Assembly (NCBI RefSeq): GCF_015207525.1
Contig: NZ_JADEWR010000018.1
Span: forward strand, 1-40,647
Source: Nodosilinea sp. LEGE 06152
GTDB taxonomy: Bacteria; Cyanobacteriota; Cyanobacteriia; Phormidesmidales; Phormidesmidaceae
Length of the DNA: 40,647 bases
Reading direction: 5' to 3'
This document shows positions 7,968 to 16,952 of this stretch, piece by piece (within the stretch, counting starts at the first letter, position 1; each line of letters opens with the position of its first letter). A program made the position numbers and the translations under genes. The notes beneath the pieces were generated by a model that was given only the letters and a program-made list of their open reading frames with translations, was not told where the DNA came from and searched no databases.

Positions 7968-8951
7968 CTAGCTGGCGATGTAGCCGTGCATGGTGGCCTT
8001 GCGACGACGCAGGTGCTTGAGGGCCTGCTGTTCAAGCTGACGCACCCGTTCTCGACTGATATTCATGCGGTTGCCCACCTTGGCCAGCGACAGCTCGTTG
8101 CCGTCTTCTAGACCGTAGCGAAGGGTAATCACTTCTTTTTGCTGAGGGGTAAGCTCAGAGAGCAGGTTGCGAATATCCTGCTTAAGTGATTCCTGAGCTG
8201 TGAAGGTTTCGGGCGAAATGCCGTCGTCTTCAAGCAGCTCTTGCAGCTCGGTATCCTGGTTGTCGCCAATGCGCACATCCAGGGAAATAGGCTGCCGCGC
8301 CAGCACCAAAAACTCGCGAATTTGCTTCGGCTCTAGCTCCAGCGCTTCACCAATTTCATTGGCATTAGGGCTGCGGCCCAGCTGCTGAGACAGCTCGCGC
8401 TGCACTCGCTTGATCTTGTTGAGCTTTTCGGTGATATGAATGGGCAGGCGAATGGTGCGCGCCTGCTGGGCGATCGCGCGGGTAATCGCCTGGCGAATCC
8501 ACCAGTAGGCGTAGGTCGAGAACTTGTAGCCCTTGGTGGGGTCAAACTTCTCAACGCCGCGCTCAAGCCCCAGGGTGCCTTCCTGAATCAGATCCAGAAA
8601 CTCCAGGTTGCGCTTCTGGTACTTTTTGGCGATCGCAACGACCAGGCGCAGGTTGGCCTCGATCATTTTGCGCTTGGCCCGCTCGCCCTGGCGCACGGTT
8701 TGCTTGAGCTGCTCTTCGCTCAGCCCACCCGCCTCAGCCCACTCAGCCTGGCTGGGTTCGTGGCCTAGAGATTCAGTCAAGCTTTCCTTCTGCTCTAGCA
8801 GCGCCATGTACGACTGCACCTGCTTACCAAAGATAATTTCTTCTTCGTGGGTCAGCAGGGGCACCCGACCAATCTCATGGAGGTAGGTTCTTACAGCGTC
8901 GGCACTGTAGAGGGGCTTGCTTTTTAATGTGCGAGTCTTTGTTTTAGCCAT
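7968..8951 (-). CDS. Group 2 RNA polymerase sigma factor (SigB/SigD type)
   Basis: The 327-residue sigma-70 family protein has region 1.2 (VRTYLHEIGRVPLLTHEEEI) and region 2 with the core-binding and -10 recognition block (NLRLVVAIAKKYQKRNLEFLDLIQEG split around NLEFLDLI, and YKFSTYAYWWIRQAI). Region 3 follows, then region 4.2 with helix-turn-helix NISRERVRQLEQQALKHLRR. It lacks the long acidic region 1.1 of the housekeeping factor, so it belongs to the group 2 (non-essential, stress or condition-responsive) sigma factors of cyanobacteria. Choosing between SigB and SigD needs a tree. GGAGGAAA (8961-8968) is a strong ribosome site before the ATG. The gene is monocistronic, with its own terminator. 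Confidence 0.93.
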   Translation of the reverse strand: MAKTKTRTLKSKPLYSADAVRTYLHEIGRVPLLTHEEEIIFGKQVQSYMALLEQKESLTESLGHEPSQAEWAEAGGLSEEQLKQTVRQGERAKRKMIEANLRLVVAIAKKYQKRNLEFLDLIQEGTLGLERGVEKFDPTKGYKFSTYAYWWIRQAITRAIAQQARTIRLPIHITEKLNKIKRVQRELSQQLGRSPNANEIGEALELEPKQIREFLVLARQPISLDVRIGDNQDTELQELLEDDGISPETFTAQESLKQDIRNLLSELTPQQKEVITLRYGLEDGNELSLAKVGNRMNISRERVRQLEQQALKHLRRRKATMHGYIAS

Positions 8952-10090
8952 GAATTAACCTTTCCTCCACTGACAATGCGAATACGCCGAAACCCAAAAC
9001 CCAGAAACCTGAAATTCAAAAAATTGAAGCACTGATGACCCAGCAGAACTCGTTTTCGATCCCTAAAAAAACCTAAAAATGCCTGACTCTGCAGAACTGC
9101 GCTAATCTGTTAACTGCCGATGACACCGAGCCTGGTACGCTGCGTCTTCATTCGCGCCCAACTCGTCTAAAACTAGCGTCCTATAATTTCCTGAGCTGAC
9201 CCTGAAAGATCAGGATTAAATTAATCACTTGCAACGCATTTCTATTGAAATGAGGCGAAACGAGGTGACAGGCGGGACCATGGCTTTGAAAGTACCAGCG
9301 TTGGGGTCGCCAGCCTGAACCACGGACAGAACATTCTGAGTGGAGCGCTGAGGTCAACCCCTAGGCTCAAACTCGAAGGCATTATGAGTTTACTCCTTCA
9401 GAATATAACAACTTTCTAGTTGCGTAAAGTGTTACAAGTTGTAGTTGCCTGTTTGACGGCTAGGGGCACGGCTTTGTTTCCATGGTTTAGAGTAACTAGC
9501 TCCTACGCAGTGGTCTGCATCAGATGTGTCAGTTCTAGGATCAGCAGACGCTAGCTGGCATACCGGGCAAAACATTTATCTCTATATAGATAGTGACGGA
9601 TCTAACTCCTTCGCTCTATGGGGCTTCCCCCCTGGGAAAACCGAACCACGCTGACTGAAATGGCAATCACACCCCCTGGGCAGCTCAGCCTGGGCAGCTT
9701 AGCTAAAATCCCTCACCATTGAGATTACCTAGACTATGTAACAGCGGTGTGTCGACGGTATGGCAACCCTATGGCAGGGCAACAACATACTACAAACCCC
9801 TGTGGGCCTGGCCTGTGGGCGACAGCAAATTTTACGAAGGGCTTAGGCATGTCAGCAGTTCTCGCTACAATGCTTGTCCCACCAGCGTTGTCACGCCCGA
9901 CCTAAAAAGCAGGCGAGGGCTGCAGCTACTAATTTTTGGGCCATCAGCAGTTAATCGATGGCAGCCCCTGGGTATCGCGCCAAACCCCAGCTCAAAACTT
10001 GTTCTACAACCTGCCCCAAATTCACCCGAAATTTGCTCAAACCCGGTAGACTCAGTGAGATTATTTTTTCATTCATAGGCATAAGCACCC
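8952..10090. other. 1.1-kb gene-free region between the sigma factor and murI, with clustered hairpins
   Basis: No convincing protein gene is present. A 119-codon TTG-start frame at 9719-10078 has unnatural composition. A perfect TATAAT lies at 9182-9187 on the plus strand, though without a good -35. Just downstream are three close inverted repeats: CCTGA/TCAGG (9201-9214), GATTAA/TTAATC (9214-9226) and CATTTC/GAAATG (9237-9252). The rest holds no motif I can name. It must contain the promoters of the sigma gene and murI, and could encode a non-coding RNA. Confidence 0.55.
9182..9252 (+). ncRNA. Possible structured RNA: TATAAT followed by three adjacent inverted repeats
   Basis: TATAAT at 9182-9187 is followed within 70 bases by three perfect inverted repeats with loops of 4, 1 and 4 bases. 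The 3' end cannot be placed and no terminator T-tract was found nearby. The same segment could instead be the sigma gene's own regulatory region, since it lies about 250-300 bases upstream of it on the other strand. It matched none of the RNA families I can recall by sight. Confidence 0.25.
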
Positions 10091-10936
10091 ATGAACTACG
10101 GGCTAAACCACCGTCTGCTGACCACGAGACCCGCTCCTATCGGCATTTTTGACAGTGGAGTAGGTGGCCTGACGGTGCTGCGCGAAATCTATCGTCAGCT
10201 CCCCAACGAGTCGGTGCTGTACTTTGGCGATACGGCGCGGCTGCCCTACGGGTCGCGATCGCCCGAAGAAATTCTCTACTTTACCCGCCAGATCTTGACC
10301 TGGATGGCCGAGCAGGGCGTCAAGATGGTGATGATGGCCTGCAGCACCAGTTCGGCTCTGGCCCTCGACCAGGTGCAGAATGAGTTTCCGTTTCCGGTGC
10401 TGGGGCTTGTACGTCCGGGAGCTCAGGCCGCCGCCCTTAGAGGCAAACGCATTGGGGTGATTGCGACCCAGGCCACCGTTAACAGCCAGGCCTACACCCA
10501 CGCCATTCTAGAAATCTCACCGACCTGCCAGGTGTGGGAGGTGGGCTGCCCCAAGTTTGTGCCCATTGTTGAGCAAAACCAAATCAACACGCCCCACGCC
10601 CAGCAGGTTGCAGCAACCTACCTGCGATCGCTAATGGCGGCTAACATTGACACTCTGGTGTACGGCTGCACCCACTATCCCCACCTGGCTCCGGTGCTGA
10701 CGTCAATTTTGCCCAACACTATGCAATACGTTGACCCAGCTGTTTCAATGGTGGCGGCCGCCGTTCAAGAACTCGATGCCCTCGGTCTGCGCAGCAGTGT
10801 TCCTGCCTGGTCTACAGAATTTTACGTCAGCGGGTCAGCCGCCGACTTCAAGCGACTGGCCGTACAGTGGCTTGGTCATCAGCCCAAAGTCAGTCAAATT
10901 CGCCTACCCGAGCTAGCCGTTCAGCCCCAGGGCTAA
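10091..10936 (+). CDS. murI: Glutamate racemase
   Basis: The 281-residue enzyme interconverts L- and D-glutamate, supplying D-Glu for peptidoglycan. The family signature GIFDSGVGGLTVLREI is at residues 18-33. The two catalytic cysteines are Cys84 (ACSTSSA, where most homologues read CNTA/CNTS) and Cys193 (YGCTHYPHL). It is cofactor-independent and cytosolic. The N terminus is about 14 residues longer than the minimal family start. No strong ribosome site precedes the ATG. It is followed by a convergent small membrane-protein gene and, further on, by sds on the same strand. Confidence 0.96.
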   Translation: MNYGLNHRLLTTRPAPIGIFDSGVGGLTVLREIYRQLPNESVLYFGDTARLPYGSRSPEEILYFTRQILTWMAEQGVKMVMMACSTSSALALDQVQNEFPFPVLGLVRPGAQAAALRGKRIGVIATQATVNSQAYTHAILEISPTCQVWEVGCPKFVPIVEQNQINTPHAQQVAATYLRSLMAANIDTLVYGCTHYPHLAPVLTSILPNTMQYVDPAVSMVAAAVQELDALGLRSSVPAWSTEFYVSGSAADFKRLAVQWLGHQPKVSQIRLPELAVQPQG

Positions 10937-10950
10937 ACGACCCTGGCCCT

Positions 10951-11070
10951 TTAGCCTTCGGTGCGGCGCGAGCTGCTGGCTCGCTTAGCCAGCAGCAGCG
11001 CTCCATAGACCACCAGTAGATAAGCGATCGCCAGCAGAGGAATAACCCATAGGGAGGAAGCGTAAGTCAT
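10951..11070 (-). CDS. 39-residue single-span membrane protein
   Basis: A small open frame on the minus strand starts at ATG 11070 and stops at 10951. The product has a short N terminus, one hydrophobic span (WVIPLLAIAYLLVVYGALLL) and a basic Lys/Arg/Ser tail (AKRASSSRR). This is the layout of small subunits of photosynthetic or NDH-1 complexes. It does not match the PetG, PetL, PetM, PetN, PsbX or PsbY sequences that I can recall. It contains an in-frame HIP1 octamer. No clear ribosome site precedes the ATG, and the same frame stays open upstream to a TTG (residues SGFIAYLLPLLT), so the start is uncertain. It is convergent with murI. Confidence 0.5.
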   Translation of the reverse strand: MTYASSLWVIPLLAIAYLLVVYGALLLAKRASSSRRTEG

Positions 11071-11662
11071 GGTCAGCAGAGGTAGTAAATAAGCAATAAA
11101 GCCCGACAACTCGGGTGGACAAGCTAGGTTTAGTAGCAGCCAAAAGGATGCACAAACTCACCCCTTCTTTGGGGAAGGAATTTTGCCCGACGACTATTGG
11201 GGGTGAGATCACACACCCTTAAACCGTATAAAAACGACCTGACGCTTAGAAAACAGGTGGAAAAACCGCCCAGCGCCGAGACCAACTCAAAGGAGTAAAC
11301 AAGCAATAACCGGGCCTTAGCAGCCGTTCAGAACTTGCTTGTTATCTTGAGAAATTCTTAATTTAAGTCTATCACGGGATTCTCTAGCCGAGAGGCTGAT
11401 TCTGAGCCTGAAGCGGTATAAATTTTGGCAGTGGCCAAAATTAACTATGTCCATTTCACGCCTTGCTGCGATCGCAGGGCCAACCGCCACAGTGCTGTTG
11501 TTACAAAGGTTTTGGCCTTAGAGCAAAACCGCCGCCACAGCTGGGTTTGAGGTCCATGGCCCGAGAAAAGCTCCGGCTTTTACCAATACTCCCTCCGGGG
11601 TTGCCTTAGAATGACGATAGAATATGTAAAAATTCGTAACTTTACCGCTCTTGCCGGGGTCC
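11071..11662. other. Intergenic region upstream of sds
   Basis: About 590 bases lack a convincing gene. TATAAA boxes occur at 11227 and 11417 on the plus strand. The second runs into a perfect inverted repeat (11421-11442). Nearer the gene, TTGCCT-N16-TATGTA (about 11601-11628) is a weak promoter candidate. A 25-codon ATG frame at 11446-11523 just after the inverted repeat could be a leader peptide, but nothing else supports it. Confidence 0.5.
11421..11442. promoter_or_regulatory. Inverted repeat AATTTTGGC-agtg-GCCAAAATT after a TATAAA box
   Basis: Perfect 9-bp arms (11421-11429 and 11434-11442) with a 4-base spacer overlap the end of TATAAA (11417-11422). A start site driven by this box would fall inside the repeat. 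It could be an operator covering +1 or the first hairpin of a long sds leader. No T-tract follows on the plus strand. Confidence 0.4.
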
Positions 11663-12634
11663 ATGACTTCAGTAACTTCTCTTTTCGCGCCAGTTGAGTC
11701 CGACCTTGACCAAATGACCCAAAACCTAAAGGGGTTAGTTGGTACCAGGCATCCCATTCTGTCAGCAGCGGCAGAACATCTATTTGGGGCTGGAGGCAAG
11801 CGGTTGCGCCCGGCCATTGTGCTGCTGTTGTCTAAGGCCACCCTGCCGGGGCAAGACATTACGGCTAAGCACCGCCGCCTAGCCGAAATTACCGAAATGA
11901 TTCATACCGCCAGCCTGGTGCACGACGACGTTGTTGACGAGGCCAGTTTGCGGCGAGGAGTGCCTACCGTACACAGCAGTTTTGGCAATCGCATTGCCGT
12001 GCTGGCCGGAGACTTTTTATTCGCTCAGTCTTCGTGGTACCTGGCCAACCTCGACAACCTGCGGGTGGTCAAGCTGCTCTCCCAGGTGATTATGGATCTG
12101 GCGGAGGGCGAAATTCAGCAGGGGCTGAACCGCTTTGACACCAGCCTCTCCATCGATGCGTACTTAGACAAAAGCTATTTTAAAACCGCCTCACTGATGG
12201 CCAATAGCGCCAAGGCGGCTGGGGTGCTCAGCGAGATGCCCGAAACGACCATTGAACAGCTCTACGACTACGGCCGTCACTTGGGCCTAGCCTTTCAGGT
12301 AGTCGATGACATTCTCGACTTCACCAGCTCTGACGAGGTACTGGGCAAGCCCGCCTGCTCTGACCTCAAGAGCGGCAACCTCACAGCCCCGGTGCTCTAC
12401 GCCATGGTAGAGCATCCCTTTCTGACGACCCTGATCGAGCGCGAGTTTTCTGAGGCCAATGACTTTGATCAGGCGATAGAATTAGTGCACTGCAGTAGCG
12501 GCATTGGGCGATCGCGCGATCTGGCGGCCCATCACGCCCGTCAGGCCGCTACTTGTCTAGAGCACCTGCCGCCCTCCGCCGCCCGTCAGGCGCTGCAAGA
12601 TTTGACCAGCTACGTGCTGCGGCGCATTTCTTAG
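11663..12634 (+). CDS. sds: Solanesyl (all-trans polyprenyl) diphosphate synthase
   Basis: The 323-residue E-type prenyltransferase condenses isopentenyl diphosphate onto an allylic primer to make the C45 side chain, used for plastoquinone. The first Asp-rich motif is D88-D89-V-V-D92, preceded by LVH. The second is D215-D-I-L-D219 followed by F. GGKRLRP (44-50) binds substrate. The start MTSVTSLFAPVESDL at 11663 matches the usual N terminus of cyanobacterial Sds; a TTG 12 bases upstream is not needed. The CYTH gene begins 13 bases after the stop, which suggests co-transcription. Confidence 0.94.
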   Translation: MTSVTSLFAPVESDLDQMTQNLKGLVGTRHPILSAAAEHLFGAGGKRLRPAIVLLLSKATLPGQDITAKHRRLAEITEMIHTASLVHDDVVDEASLRRGVPTVHSSFGNRIAVLAGDFLFAQSSWYLANLDNLRVVKLLSQVIMDLAEGEIQQGLNRFDTSLSIDAYLDKSYFKTASLMANSAKAAGVLSEMPETTIEQLYDYGRHLGLAFQVVDDILDFTSSDEVLGKPACSDLKSGNLTAPVLYAMVEHPFLTTLIEREFSEANDFDQAIELVHCSSGIGRSRDLAAHHARQAATCLEHLPPSAARQALQDLTSYVLRRIS

Positions 12635-12647
12635 AAAACCTGTAACT

Positions 12648-13124
12648 ATGGGCCAGGAAATTGAGCGGAAGTTTTTGGTGATAGGCGACAGCTGGCGTGG
12701 AGTGGCCCTAGGCGAGGTAATGCGCCAGGGCTACATTCCCACCCAAGATGCCCGTACGGTAAGAGTACGGCAGACGGGCGATCGCGCCTATATCACCCTA
12801 AAAGGCCCCGCCGTTGGTCTAGTACGCCCTGAATTTGAGTACCCCATCCCAGCAGAAGACGCTCAAGTCATTCTAGAGACCCTTTGCAGCCCTCCCTTAA
12901 TCGAAAAAACCCGCTACCGCCTGCCCCTAGGCGAGGTAGTTTGGGAAATAGACGAATTTTGGGGTGATAACCAGGGTTTAATCGTCGCCGAGGTAGAGCT
13001 GACCAGCCCCGATCAGGTTGTGGATCTACCCGAGTGGGTTGGAGCAGAGGTTACCTACGACCCCCGCTACCAAAACTCTAACCTGGCGCGCCATCCCTAC
13101 GGCACCTGGGGTTCGCCAGGTTGA
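12648..13124 (+). CDS. CYTH-domain phosphatase (triphosphate tunnel metalloenzyme)
   Basis: The 158-residue protein opens with EIERKFLV (4-11), the hallmark of CYTH/TTM enzymes. It continues with alternating basic and acidic strand residues that line the tunnel: VRVRQTGDRAYITLKGP, RPEFEYPI, IEKTRYRL, VWEIDEFWG and IVAEVEL. Bacterial members of this short single-domain type usually hydrolyse inorganic triphosphate using a divalent metal. The substrate here is inferred. It lies directly after sds and is convergent with cruG. A TGGAGA-T-TCTCCA palindrome (13135-13147) lies between the two stops. Confidence 0.9.
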   Translation: MGQEIERKFLVIGDSWRGVALGEVMRQGYIPTQDARTVRVRQTGDRAYITLKGPAVGLVRPEFEYPIPAEDAQVILETLCSPPLIEKTRYRLPLGEVVWEIDEFWGDNQGLIVAEVELTSPDQVVDLPEWVGAEVTYDPRYQNSNLARHPYGTWGSPG

Positions 13125-13160
13125 ATTTCTAAATTGGAGATTCTCCAGGTTTAATACTTT

Positions 13161-14369
13161 CTAAGTAGAGTACTGTCGCCCTCGCCACTGGGTAGGCCGC
13201 CGCAAGGAAGAAAGGCCAATGCGCACAACGGCCACCGGGTCAGCCAGGGGCGACAGCCAAAAAGCCCAGGCTCCCGGTGCCCCTTGCAGATCGTAGGCTG
13301 AGGCGACAGCGGCCTGCATGCCAACTCGCACGGCCAGCAGGCCAAGGTTTACAGCCCACAGCAGCAGCAGCGGCAGCGAGAAGCCCTCTAGGGAACCCTG
13401 GTGCACCAGCCACAGCCCCGGCACCAGCACCCAGGGCAGCCCCTGCACCAGGGCTAAAAAAGCGAAGTCCCACCACACCTGGCTGGCAGAGGCAGCATCC
13501 TTGAGGTCGAGGGAGCGGCCCCACTCGCGCCAGGTTTCGGCCATACCGTCGTACATGCGCACCTTCAGCAAGCGACTCCCATCCCAAAAGCCGACCTTTG
13601 CGCCTTGGGCGGCGGCACAGCGGGCCAGGGTAACGTCGTCACAAAACGACGCCGAGGCAGATTGATACCCATCGAGCTGCTCTAGCAGCGATCGCCGCAC
13701 CATAAAGCACTGACCGTTGGCCATCACCCGCTGGGGCGCACCGCTGGGGCTGCCGGCGGGGCCAAAACGATAGACGAGCGTCATCAACAGAGCCGGCTGC
13801 AGCCAAAATTCGCCGGGATACTTGAGAATAAATCGAGGCGCTAGCGACACCAGATCGTAGCCTTCGGTCTCCATGGCCTTTGCCAGGGCCGCCACCAAAC
13901 CAGGCTGAGGCTGAGTATCGGCGTCAATGCCCAAAACCCAGGTGCTAGCGGCGGCGGTGTGGCGAAAGCCGTAGTCCAAGGCCCATGGGCGACCGACCCA
14001 TCCCTGGGGCAGCGGGTCGTCTTCCAGCAGGCGCAGGCGCGGGTCATCCGCTTGATAGGCTTCGACCACTGCCTGTGTGCTATCTGTAGAGCGGCTATCG
14101 ACGACTAGCACCTCACGCATCTCGTAGCTCTGGCGAGTGAGGCCCTCTAGGCAGGGCCGCAAACGGTGGGCTTCGTTGAGGGTGGGCACCACTACTGATA
14201 CAGTACCGAGCTGATCAAGGGTAGAAGGTTCTGGAGCCAGGGGCGGGCGGCGAAAAGGCCCCTGTAGTAGTCGCGATAACAGAACCGCTACCATCGGCAC
14301 CTGCACGACCAAGAGCCCAACGGCTATAGCACTTAACCAGGGAAACGGGGCAGCCACATCAGTGGGCAA
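13161..14369 (-). CDS. cruG: Myxol 2'-O-glycosyltransferase CruG (family 2 glycosyltransferase)
   Basis: The 402-residue membrane-associated GT2 enzyme has an N-terminal span (about 12-32), the GT2 fold starting SVVVPTLNEAHRLRPCLEGL (58-77), VDSRSTD, the D149-A-D151 metal/nucleotide-sugar motif, and two to three C-terminal spans. Adjacency to cruF on the same strand is the known cyanobacterial arrangement in which CruF hydrates the 1',2' bond of gamma-carotene and CruG adds the sugar at the 2'-OH. The products are myxol glycosides (myxoxanthophyll). It lies 136 bases downstream of cruF, probably as one operon. The identity rests on this pairing plus the fold; the sugar donor cannot be seen. 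Confidence 0.85.
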   Translation of the reverse strand: MPTDVAAPFPWLSAIAVGLLVVQVPMVAVLLSRLLQGPFRRPPLAPEPSTLDQLGTVSVVVPTLNEAHRLRPCLEGLTRQSYEMREVLVVDSRSTDSTQAVVEAYQADDPRLRLLEDDPLPQGWVGRPWALDYGFRHTAAASTWVLGIDADTQPQPGLVAALAKAMETEGYDLVSLAPRFILKYPGEFWLQPALLMTLVYRFGPAGSPSGAPQRVMANGQCFMVRRSLLEQLDGYQSASASFCDDVTLARCAAAQGAKVGFWDGSRLLKVRMYDGMAETWREWGRSLDLKDAASASQVWWDFAFLALVQGLPWVLVPGLWLVHQGSLEGFSLPLLLLWAVNLGLLAVRVGMQAAVASAYDLQGAPGAWAFWLSPLADPVAVVRIGLSSLRRPTQWRGRQYST

Positions 14370-14505
14370 GGGAGTACCTCAAACCAGGCAGACTAACAAG
14401 TTGTGGATTGGCTGTTTGGAGATTAGCCCTCTATCCACTGAAGGATAGGTCATCATACGTTCACAGGGGAAGCCATCGACCCGGCCGAAAAACCGAGGAT
14501 CAGGG

Positions 14506-15426
14506 CTACTTGAGAACCACCTTGGCTGAGTTCACTGGTTCAACCACCTGGGCAGGCTGAGCGACATCAGCCAGGGCCTCCTGGGCGGTAGCGCGCCAGC
14601 ACAGTACGGCAGGCAGCGCCCCGGTCAAAATACCCAGGGCAATGGGAACGTAAAAACCAGCCGCCAGGCTCATCACCAACGCAAAGCCAAAGTTGGACAG
14701 GTACACCACTAAGGGCAAGGTTAACTGGGCTTGATCAAGCTCGGGGGAGAACTTGAAGGTCTTCCACAGCCCCAGGGCTACGCCCATAAAGACAATGCCC
14801 GTTCCCAGCCAGCCAGCAAAGTTCTGATAGGGCATGCCGAAGAAAGCGCCGGGCTGGTGCCAGTACCAGAAGGGCAGCGCGGTCTGGCTCATGGCCGGGT
14901 CGAGCACAAAGTCCCAGGAGGTGAGCAGCACGGACCCCAGCAGCACCGCTGCCAGCGATCGCGCCCAGCCGTAGCGGCCAGGGCCACCACCCGCCGCCAA
15001 ACCACTGCGAGCCAGCAAAAAGGACGCTAACCCCAGATAAAACCACGACAGCGGAATCGTAAACGGCACTAGCCCAGCCACTTTGTAGCCCAGCCCGTTG
15101 AGGTAGCTGTAGTTGCCGAAGGGGAAGCCGGTGCTAGTACCCAACAGCTCGCTGGTGATGGAGATACCGACGGCTGCGATCGCAAAGGTCAGCAGAGTAC
15201 CCAGACCCAGGGTACGATAGGCATATAGCGCGACCGCCAGGGTGCCTAGCAAAATGTAGCCGACGCCGCCACCGGCCATGCTCCACTGAAAAAGAGTTTG
15301 CCCGGCAGGCAAGTAATCTAGGATGCCAGGGTGGGGTACCACCCACAGTAACCCTGCCAGACCAAAGACCATGGCAACGATGTGACCGTACAGGCAAAAC
15401 CGCTCAATGGCTAAAAGATTTCTCAT
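14506..15426 (-). CDS. cruF: Gamma-carotene 1',2'-hydratase CruF
   Basis: The 306-residue polytopic membrane protein has about eight hydrophobic spans and the DUF422/CruF signatures: ITSELLGTSTGFPFGNYSYL, LGYKVAGLVPFTIPLSWFYLG split across two spans, LLTSWDFVLDPAMSQ and FFGMPYQNFAGWLGTG. The acidic residues in TSELLG and DFVLDPAM are the likely catalytic set for water addition. It acts on the psi end of gamma-carotene or related carotenoids, in myxoxanthophyll synthesis. AGGA just upstream of the ATG (revcomp of 15431-15434) is a usable ribosome site. The 277 bases upstream form a divergent promoter region with the GNAT gene. Confidence 0.92.
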   Translation of the reverse strand: MRNLLAIERFCLYGHIVAMVFGLAGLLWVVPHPGILDYLPAGQTLFQWSMAGGGVGYILLGTLAVALYAYRTLGLGTLLTFAIAAVGISITSELLGTSTGFPFGNYSYLNGLGYKVAGLVPFTIPLSWFYLGLASFLLARSGLAAGGGPGRYGWARSLAAVLLGSVLLTSWDFVLDPAMSQTALPFWYWHQPGAFFGMPYQNFAGWLGTGIVFMGVALGLWKTFKFSPELDQAQLTLPLVVYLSNFGFALVMSLAAGFYVPIALGILTGALPAVLCWRATAQEALADVAQPAQVVEPVNSAKVVLK

Positions 15427-15703
15427 GGTAAGTCCTAGATACTGATGGTCGGGCTACTGTAGCTCAGCCCAGTTAGCCCACTGCCAATGTGCTGTTGATA
15501 ACTATAGTTGCAATCGTCGCTTAAATCATAAGTTTTGTAAACGGTAAATTTGGCGGTGACTGCCCTGCCCCGGGCTTCGTAAACGAGAAAGAAGTTGCCT
15601 GCCTTACACATCAGGAAGGGCAGGTCCGCTCGTTGGAGATTCGGTGTGGAAATTGGGAAAATCGGCTAGGATGACGGCATACAGGTCAGATCTTTGAGAT
15701 CCT

Positions 15704-16924
15704 ATGGCACCGATGATGACCCCTGGCCCAACCCTGACGGTTAGGCCACTGCAGTACCGCGATTTAGACGACCTCAAGCAGTGGCAGCCAGAGGATTTAG
15801 AGGCTGGCGGCGATCGCGATGCCGCTGAGGCCATGGTGTCATGGCTAGACTTTCAGCGACGGTGGTACGGTCCGCTTAAGGTAATGAGCTGGCTGCCTCG
15901 CCCGGTTCAGCAGCAGAGCCAAACCACCTTCGTGGCCGAGCGCCAAAAAAGCCTGGTTGGGCTGATTCAGGTATCCCCCTTTAACCAAACTCGCAGCACC
16001 TGGCGGGTGGACCAGGTGGTGGTTAACCGCCGCGCCCTGGCCGACACCGCTGCCCCAGGCACCTCAGGCTATATGGATGTCGGTTCGCGGCTGCTGCGTC
16101 ACTGCTTTGAAGTGGTGTGGGAAGCTAGAACCTGGATGATAGAGGTCGATGTCAGCTACAAGTCGGCCCTGGCTCTCTATCGCTTTAACGGGTTTCAGCC
16201 CCTCGCCCAAATCACCTACTGGGCTCTGCCGCCCGAGCAAATTGCCGCGCTGGCCCAGCGCGAACCCGATCTGCCCAACCTGTTGCCGATCAGCAACGCT
16301 GACGCCCAACTGCTCTACCAGCTCGATACGGCCTCTATGCCGCCCCTGGTGCGACAGGTGTTTGACCACCAAATTCAAGACTTCAAAACGGGCCTACTGA
16401 GTACCGCCACCGCTACTACCGATCGCCTCGTCAACCAGGTTGAGACGGTTAGCGCCTACGTTTTTGAGCAGCAGCGCAAGGCCGCCATTGGCCAGTTTAA
16501 GCTCGCCATCTCCCGCGACGGTAAGCAGCCCCATACCGCTGGGCTGACGGTACACCCAGCTTACACCTGGCTCTACCCCGAGCTGATGACGCAGATGGCC
16601 AAGGTCTTGCACCCTTTTCCGGCTCAGTCTCTGCGGCTGACCTCTCTGGACTACCAGCCCGAGCGCGAAGAATGCTTTACCCAAATTCAGGCTATTCCTG
16701 AGTCCCATGCGTTGCTAATGTCGCGATCGGTATGGCACAAGGTGCGCGAGGCTCGCCATCTCTCTCTGGAAGGGTTGCAGCTATCCGACGTGTTTACAGG
16801 GCTACAGCCTGCTGGCAAGCCCATTCCCGGCCGCATGACCTGGTCGGCAGAGCGCTGGCCAGTGCTGGGGTCGAACAAGCCCGAGGGCAGCACCGATACC
16901 TCTGGCTCTGAGGGCGATCGCTAA
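15704..16924 (+). CDS. GNAT-family N-acetyltransferase, two-domain length
   Basis: The 406-residue protein begins with a typical GNAT strand-helix entry (LTVRPLQYRDLDDLKQW). It continues with FVAERQKSLVGLIQVSPF, and VDQVVVN...DVGSRLLRHCFEVVWEARTWMIEVDVSYKSALALYRFNGFQPLAQITYW corresponds to the acetyl-CoA binding motif and C-terminal strands. The second half (about 200-390) has a further helix-strand pattern that may be a degenerate second GNAT-like unit. Its substrate is unknown. In cyanobacteria this gene is, from memory, commonly found just before ruvX, as here (28 bases apart). Confidence 0.8.
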   Translation: MAPMMTPGPTLTVRPLQYRDLDDLKQWQPEDLEAGGDRDAAEAMVSWLDFQRRWYGPLKVMSWLPRPVQQQSQTTFVAERQKSLVGLIQVSPFNQTRSTWRVDQVVVNRRALADTAAPGTSGYMDVGSRLLRHCFEVVWEARTWMIEVDVSYKSALALYRFNGFQPLAQITYWALPPEQIAALAQREPDLPNLLPISNADAQLLYQLDTASMPPLVRQVFDHQIQDFKTGLLSTATATTDRLVNQVETVSAYVFEQQRKAAIGQFKLAISRDGKQPHTAGLTVHPAYTWLYPELMTQMAKVLHPFPAQSLRLTSLDYQPEREECFTQIQAIPESHALLMSRSVWHKVREARHLSLEGLQLSDVFTGLQPAGKPIPGRMTWSAERWPVLGSNKPEGSTDTSGSEGDR

Positions 16925-16952
16925 GCATTGCCGGCTCTATGGCCACAGCGCT

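Noticed and set aside
9575..9595. A/T-rich near-palindrome TATCTCTATATAGATA
   Set aside because: Arms are interrupted and A/T-rich; it may occur by chance and has no nearby gene to regulate.
9719..10078. 119-codon frame upstream of murI
   Set aside because: TTG start, no ribosome site, unnatural composition rich in Pro/Ser/Trp, and overlap with the probable murI promoter.
11446..11523. 25-codon possible leader peptide before sds
   Set aside because: No ribosome site, no attenuator-like run of codons or terminator after it.
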